Shown here: positions 58,061 to 64,000 of the stretch, one piece after another
Layout of the letters: each line of letters begins with the position of its first letter
How positions within the stretch are numbered: the first letter of the stretch is position 1
Assembly (NCBI GenBank): GCA_014529385.2
Contig: CM043958.1
Coordinates: forward strand, 157,830,793 to 157,894,792
Direction: 5' to 3'
DNA from: Adiantum capillus-veneris
Taxonomy: Eukaryota > Streptophyta > Polypodiopsida > Polypodiales > Pteridaceae
Length of the DNA: 64,000 nt
Position numbers and translations under genes: made by a program
The notes under the pieces: generated by a model
What the model saw: the letters and a program-made list of their open reading frames with translations, nothing else
The model's database searches: none
What the model was told of the DNA's origin: nothing

Positions 58061-58446
58061 GGATTGTTGTACCTTTTTTTATGATAGATAAAAGCTCATG
58101 TGCTTTTATAGAGTTTAGTTTTCATGGTGTAAGATCAAAGTAACTCTAGATGCCCATTCTTTGAGCGATCTTCTTTACTTCTGATACTTTGGTAGGTCCT
58201 CTAGCTCCTTTGGCATAATTGGAACCTCAGTAGTTGTTCCTTCTATATCTTTGGAATATCCTTGGAACATTGTTTTAGAGTTCACCCAAAGTTTGTCTTT
58301 ATCTAGACAGCTATATGAGGCTTGTCTGATAGATTCCTCTTCAAGCTCGTAAGGTTATAAGTTTACCACTCTATGTTGGAGGGACTCCTTTTCTGGAGTA
58401 CTTATATTATTTTGACTTCTCTTTTCTTTGCATTGGTATCAAATAC
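58018..58446. repeat. Dispersed direct repeat, possible LTR/primer-site edges
   Basis: The block TTTGACTTCT.TTTTCTTTGC followed by ATTGGTAT.AAA occurs at about 58022-58052 and 58411-58445. TTGGTATCAAA resembles the start of an initiator-tRNA primer site behind an LTR ending in CA, but I could not delimit an element. Confidence 0.4.
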
Positions 58447-58856
58447 CCCTCATACTTGTGGTATCAAAATAAGGCAGTCTCCTTCCCCGCTTTTGACTTG
58501 AGTGCAACAAGCCTACTCCATAGCTAAGGTCCAAGGTGAATACAAAAATGAAAAATCAACCTTAGTAAATGAAGGCTTTTGTGTAAGCAATTGAAATGTG
58601 AAGCTTGGAAGAAATGGGGGAATCTTGAACCTTGAGCATTGCCAGTCTGTTGGACTTCAACTTTAGGAAAATTTGTAAGCTTGAGATGCTAAGGCTTGGA
58701 GGAATTAAAGAATTCTAGAAATTGCAAGGTACCTTTTTCTTACAAGGGTGAAAGTTCTACACACACACACACACACAATTTCTTCTGTGTATGGGTTTTG
58801 CATCGGCAAGGGAGTGTAGCAAGGTGAGTGCATAGTGTGTGTAACACACACATGAC

Positions 58857-58876
58857 CAAATTTTGAGCTTCAACAT

Positions 58877-58924
<48 letters not shown>

Positions 58925-58950
58925 CAAAATCAAATTTTGAGCTTCAACAT

Positions 58951-58994
<44 letters not shown>

Positions 58995-59003
58995 CAAAAT
59001 CTC
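58857..59003. repeat. Duplicated 74-bp unit with (GA)n runs
   Basis: CAAATTTTGAGCTTCAACAT followed by a GA run and GAATCAAAATC occurs twice, from 58857 and from 58931. GA runs are at 58883-58922 and 58957-58992. Confidence 0.93.
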
Positions 59004-59489
59004 TCCACCATTGGATTCTTTGATTTTGATATCAACCTCGGCGACCACATCAACCTTGAGCTGACTTTCTGGATTTTTGGTGTTTCTGACATAGCAAGAG
59101 TGAGAGAGAGTGACTTGACTATCCTCTAGCATAGCGTTGTTTTTTGACATCATCACAGCCTTGGCCTCCCCAACATCCATGACCTTTCTTGGCCTACCAT
59201 CAACACCCAGTCTCAAGTTTTTCCTCGATGACATAGAGGGATAGATTCTCTCTGGCATCCAAATTTTGACACATGGAATTTGACACCTTTTTTTGGTGCT
59301 TTTGGCACTCATTCAGTGAGTGCATTGGCATTAGCATTTTGGTTTTGGAGCATCAGCACTTTTGGCACTTTAATTGATAATGAAGTTGTAGAAAGAATGA
59401 ATTCAACAAGCAAGTCACATCCATGCTACCTATGGTGAATCTTTCTTTAGATTTTTTGGGTAGAGAGAGTATTAATAGTGGCACATCAT

Positions 59490-60342
59490 TAACATGTCAC
59501 CTACTATGCCATTGAATTACCAAATTCCAGAGGATCTGTGGTCTAGAAAGAAGCCATGCTATGATCATTTGTGTGTCAGACAGATGGACTCGTGCCCAAA
59601 GAGCATCGAAAAAATCTAGACCCAAAGTTAGACAAGTGCATTTTCCTTGGTTATGGTGCAAATGGAAAGATGGGAGCACCCAAAATTTTGCAAAGTAATT
59701 TTCAGTTCACACGTCATCTTCAATGAATCAAAGATACACAAGAAACCTATTAAAGAGTTTTAGAGAAATGTCAGATTCAAGAAAATTGCCTTAGAATGAA
59801 AGCTCAAAATACTACTGATTTACCTTCCTTTATTAGTGCTCCAATTGACAAGGCAAAGAGCAGTAGTCAAGCTTTGAAAGTATCTACTAAATCCTCATAT
59901 CCACCTGAGTGGTTTTTGCCAAGGATGGACTATGTCATGCTAATGGTTACACCGATGCAGATTATGCGGGTTGCAAAGATAGTAGGAGATCTATGTCTTT
60001 CTACATTTTCATATTTGCAGGAGGAGCCATTTCTTGGAGATAATCTCTCCAAAATTGTATGTCTTCTTATACTACAAAGACAAAGTAAGTTGCAATGTCA
60101 AATGCTAGCAAGGAATACATATGGATGGCACATTTAGTAGGAGATTTATTCATTCAATAGGTTCATTGATTGATAAACAATTGGACAACGAGCCTAACTA
60201 TGGAGAGGTTGTCCCATTGCATCGAGATAATGGATATAGGGTGAATAGATTTGTACAAGGGTGAAGTTTTCCTGCATCACAGATGTACATACTAGCTTTA
60301 GTCATAGCCACTTATGGCCACATTGGCCTTTAAGTGGGAGAT
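59490..60342 (+). mobile_element. Ty1/copia element with internal deletion
   Basis: The end of the integrase and its linker are recognisable: NFQIPEDLWSRKKPCYDHLC-like sequence (59510-59575), then KNLDPKLDKCIFLGYGANGK (59610-59670) and an SSHVIFNES strand (59715-59740). Directly behind a short linker comes RNase H: NGYTDADYAGCKDSRRSMSF (59945-60005), AGGAISWR (60020-60045) and SNASKEYIWMAHLVGDLF (60100-60150). The whole RT domain between them is missing. A polypurine tract and an LTR start follow at 60333. It is a non-autonomous, broken copy. Confidence 0.85.
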
Positions 60343-60420
60343 TGTTGGGGCAAAGTCTTGTGGTTGCCTACACATGAATAACCTACTAACACTATTTTAC
60401 CCTTCTCATATATACAGTAA
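60332..60420 (+). repeat. Copia polypurine tract and start of 3' LTR
   Basis: AAGTGGGAGA at 60332-60341 is the usual copia polypurine tract. The LTR starts TGTTGGGGCAAAGTC at 60343. The LTR's far end was not determined, and no 5' LTR partner was recognised upstream. Confidence 0.7.
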
Positions 60421-60999
60421 AGGCAATGCATGACAGAGGCTCTTCCTCATCATACATCTTGACTAATCAAGATACGCTTCTTTTGTAGATGATACAACTT
60501 GTAACCTTTACATTTTATAGCCTTTCCATCTAATTTTTGGTGATGTTGCTCAAGCAGTAAAGCATAAGTCAAGCAAGCAACTACACATAAATGACAAATG
60601 GATGGCTTTCCACCATGCCACCCCTGCCAAAGTTTTTCATATAAAATAAAATTTGAATCTAAAATTGTGCATGCTAATCTTTCACACACATCTTATATGC
60701 ATTGAGCTCATATAGCTAATGAAACAAAGTACTAGATGCCATAGTAGGATCCCCAAATTTGAGATCATGCACAATACATTTGTCACCCACCACAAACTTG
60801 ACTACAAGACCAAGTTTTGCAAGTGCAGACACAGGCAAAACATTCTTCTTGATCCCAGGTACATAAGATAATTAAATACTTTGACATGGAGGAAATTCTC
60901 AAAATGCTGGAAACACACTTTATCAGCCATAGGTCTATCATCCAAATTTTGAAAAAAGGGTTAGTCAAAGTTAAGGCTGCATACGAAGACAAAGTGAAT
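60421..60999. other. No gene seen
   Basis: May include the rest of the copia LTR. No supported coding region. Confidence 0.35.
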
Positions 61000-61910
61000 G
61001 AAGAATAAGGCTTAAAGACAAGAGTGCTGGACTTGGAGAAAGAGACAAGCTCCAAAGGGAAAAGCAGCTCACATATGCATACGTAGAGTCTCTTACTGCA
61101 CAAGATAACCAAAACCAAGAGACAATGTAGAGGTTGGATGAAGAAAATAAAGAGCAAAGAAAAAATTATGAGTAGCTAGTGACAACATACGACTTGACAA
61201 ATCCACATTGCTAGCACTATTGCTAGATCCAATGCCACATACTTCAATGGCCACTCCATCAAGCTCAACAAATGATGAAGAATTACCAAAGATCTAGAAA
61301 GAATTGGAAGAATAGAGAGCGCAAAGGAAACTTTTACTCAGTGGCATCATGACTAAGGCTACCCAAAATGAATCAAGGATCAAAGAAGTGGAAGAGCAAC
61401 TAGCCAAAGCATAGGAAAAAATGGAGATACAAGCCGCACAACACAAAAGAGAGTTTCAAGAAAGGAATGATGAGATCTATGTTAGAAAGATTTTTAGATA
61501 GCTAAAGATCCAAACATAGCAACCAACTTAGCCATAGAGTTGTTTCAACAGAGCCAGTAAAAGTATTAAAGGCTAGACCAAATATACCCAGCACCTCTCT
61601 AGTGACTTTTATCTATGAGCTAGATAATCAAGGGACAATGGTTGATAAAAAAGAGGAGATGGAAAGTGGATTGAAGAGATGCTAGAGGGCACAACCAAGG
61701 AACACATGAAGTGGGAGTTGAAGGTAATGTCGTCACCTACCCTACAATTTATAAAGCCAGTCATCTGGTTAAGAACCTCAGCCATGAAATGCATCCACTA
61801 CTACTACTCAAACAAGAAGTATATTCTATGGAAGAAGAAGCTGCTAGTACCAACCTAAGAACCAAATATGCCATAAGATTACAAAGGGGTTTTACTAAGC
61901 ACTAGGAAGT
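61000..61910 (+). mobile_element. Coiled-coil gag-like remnant
   Basis: Plus-strand Lys/Glu/Gln-rich coding-like sequence with stops (ERDKLQREKQLTYAYVESL near 61040-61095, ESFKKGMMRSMLERFL near 61450-61500) and a final open stretch 61711-61905. Composition parallels 3000-4550 and 35036-36830. Confidence 0.4.
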
Positions 61911-62148
61911 GAAGCTAATTTTGGAAAATCAAGAAGATGCCTAGAGAAAAGAGTGATATATGATACATACTACAAAGCAACACCATAATATATCAAAATA
62001 GGCCCAAATTACTGGCTAATCTTTAGAAGTTAGAACATGGAAAACATTTTTTGGATGGAGGGATCTCCGAAAGACAATGCTAAGCTATCCAATTTTGGAG
62101 TCCCCAAAAAATTGAACATCCTTAGAAATCTACATGGTATAGGCGTAG

Positions 62149-62325
62149 CAACTACAAAGCAAAGCAGAAAGCAAATTGAAACTACAATTTTCAATGCAAG
62201 TGCATCTAGCGCATGAGTTTTGGTGCATTCTACAACATGGACACATCAATTGCAAAGCAAAGCATATAGCAAATTGGAAATGCGGATTTTGATGTAAATG
62301 CATCTAACCCATCAATTTTGGTGCG
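62149..62325. repeat. About 98-bp diverged tandem repeat
   Basis: CAACTACAAAGCAAAGCAGA from 62149 and CAATTGCAAAGCAAAGCATA from about 62247 start two related copies. Both go on through AGCAAATTG, GCATCTA and TTTTGGTGC. Confidence 0.85.
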
Positions 62326-64000
62326 TTGAAATGCTTTTGCATTACCATTAGAAACACCAGTAAAAGCATTGCAAATTCAAAATTTGCATGAAGATTTATA
62401 GGCACCTAAAGGGTTACAATAGGAACCACTAGACAACAAATTTATGCATGAATTTAGTCAGAGCGTTTTGCCATCATCGAAGGTCAAACACAATGATAGG
62501 TTTGTAAATGATCCTGCATCCATCGCCTGTAGTGTGCAATCACCTATGACTCTGGGGGATATATAGAAATGAATGCTGCTAGCATTGTCTGACACACATA
62601 TTTCCTATGAACATTATGTAGATTGAGATGAAAATTTGTACCAAAAGAACTAACCAATCTTTAAGAGGCCTACATACCAGCTCATAGAATTATGCCCAAT
62701 GCTGAGACCAGAAGAAGGGTTTATCTCTGAATAAAATATCTTTTATTTCCAATCTTCTAGAGTTGAATGTCATAACTTGATTGAATCCAAAAATTTGTCC
62801 AAAGCCAAGTTATCATCCACCAAAAGTTTAGCTTTGACATGATGCCATGACAAGCACATATCATGACCAAGATGGACGTATTCTTTGGGTCTTGAACCCA
62901 CAAAAGCTCAAGTCATAGGAGACCTATGAGATAGACATGATCAAGGGGAAGATAATGCAATTTATAGCCTATCCTGGGGAGACATATGTCATGTTTCATG
63001 GAGATACATAGGAAATTATGTAAAAGGTTTGCAGATGTCAAACATTGTCAAAGTAACACATAACATACTATCACAACGCCAAAAAAATGAGTTCAAGTTA
63101 GAGCCAAATGGCATTGCATCTTGCTCTTAAAGAAAAAATTAATGATCACCCTAGGAAGGGCCATCAAGTTCAACTCCTGTACCAAGAATCACAACATCAG
63201 TTAGAAGCCCTAGAGCCTCTAGCAAGACCTTTTCAAAGCAAACATTACTACTAAACTATATGGTTGTTAGAAGCTACCAATTGACACAGATTCCATCAAA
63301 ATTTGCTAGCAAATGCCTATATGAAGATTATTAAGGAAGGAATAAGGTTTTAGGTGACTTCTAAAAGTAAAAGTCAAAGGCTGATCAACCCAATTATGTT
63401 CAAGCAATTGCATGTAACCAAACTCGCATATGCATATGCATATTGAGATGCAAATTATAATGAATACCAACAAGTTCATGGCCTTCTACAAACCCTAATG
63501 GATGGCAAGTCTGAAGTCAAAGTTTGTGCAGAACATCAAGTTGCCAAAACACATTTCAGATGGCTCAAAATTGGTAGAAGCTAGAGCTCAAAAAGCAACT
63601 CAATGTCAAAACTAAAATCTCCTCCAAATAGGCTTTAATGTACACTGGATCTTTTAAAGTCAAATGGTACTCAAATGTAGGTAGATAATGTGCAACAATT
63701 GAAAGCAAAAGGTGCCATATCATAGGCTAAGTGATCCAATGTCTACTATAGCAAGTGATCAATGTAAGGAAGCTGCAAATAAAGTTCAACCAGAAAAACC
63801 ACACAACAAGAGAATATTGTGCATGAGTAAATCTTGAAAAGATCAAATCCTGAAAAGATCAAGTGCAGCATCCTTTGTCAAAGTGGAGATAAGTTGTTAA
63901 GGGAACTAAGCTAGATTCTTGTCTAGGTAAGAATCTCATATGTTTTTGCACGTGGCAAAAATGTGGCCAACGATAACTAGGTTATACTCTAAAATCATTA
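62326..64000. other. No gene seen
   Basis: AT-rich sequence with no supported gene or repeat boundary up to the end of the window. Confidence 0.4.

Overview
The window looks like nuclear DNA from a land plant with a very large, repeat-rich genome. A gymnosperm or a fern fits best, but I cannot fix the species. The evidence is AT-rich sequence, short introns with GT..AG ends, CT/GA microsatellites, and several families of Ty3/gypsy and Ty1/copia retroelements in all stages of decay. Host genes are almost absent. I see one open host-type gene, a TPR protein of the kinesin-light-chain-like type at 12299-14203. It has two broken relatives (1618-2596, minus; 16226-17818, plus). There is also a broken piece of a PRL1/PLRG1-type WD40 gene at 19400-19730.

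Layout. 1-12200: a TPR pseudogene fragment, a decayed gag-like coiled-coil region (2597-5530), a Ty3 protease remnant on the minus strand (about 6600-8790) and short tandem duplications. 12200-19730: the TPR gene, its rearranged copy (which carries an internal inversion), a possible solo LTR with four ACGT-core sites, and the PRL1 fragment. 19764-31943: a structurally complete but mutated Ty3/gypsy element on the minus strand, with LTRs of 493 and 485 bp, a 5-bp target duplication AGCTT, a polypurine tract, gag-PR-RT-RH-IN, and about 5 kb of extra coding sequence after integrase. It sits in what looks like an intron of the PRL1 pseudogene. 32348-41042: an LTR with a primer-binding site, then decayed plus-strand gag-like, RT, integrase and protease remnants.

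41050-50557 is the most interesting part. It reads as one DNA transposon of about 9.5 kb with imperfect terminal inverted repeats and four genes. Two lie on the plus strand: a spliced DDE-type transposase and a histone H3 derivative. Two lie on the minus strand: unknown proteins C and D. The pairs converge on a large nested palindrome. The H3 derivative keeps the exact H3 N-terminus (ARTKQTA) and a recognisable histone fold, but about 190 residues of basic/acidic low-complexity sequence are inserted in the tail. I do not know of a described transposon of this kind. The copy is damaged: stops in the transposase, a small frameshifting deletion in the H3 core, and two frameshifts plus a stop in gene C. 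Gene D is open throughout.

50558-64000: a second decayed plus-strand Ty3 element (gag-like near 52150-53000, RT at 55244-56220), antisense coding-like remnants, GA microsatellites, an internally deleted Ty1/copia element with its polypurine tract and LTR start (59490-60343), and another coiled-coil remnant. No tRNA, rRNA or CRISPR array was seen. All assignments rest on reading motifs by eye; no database search was possible.
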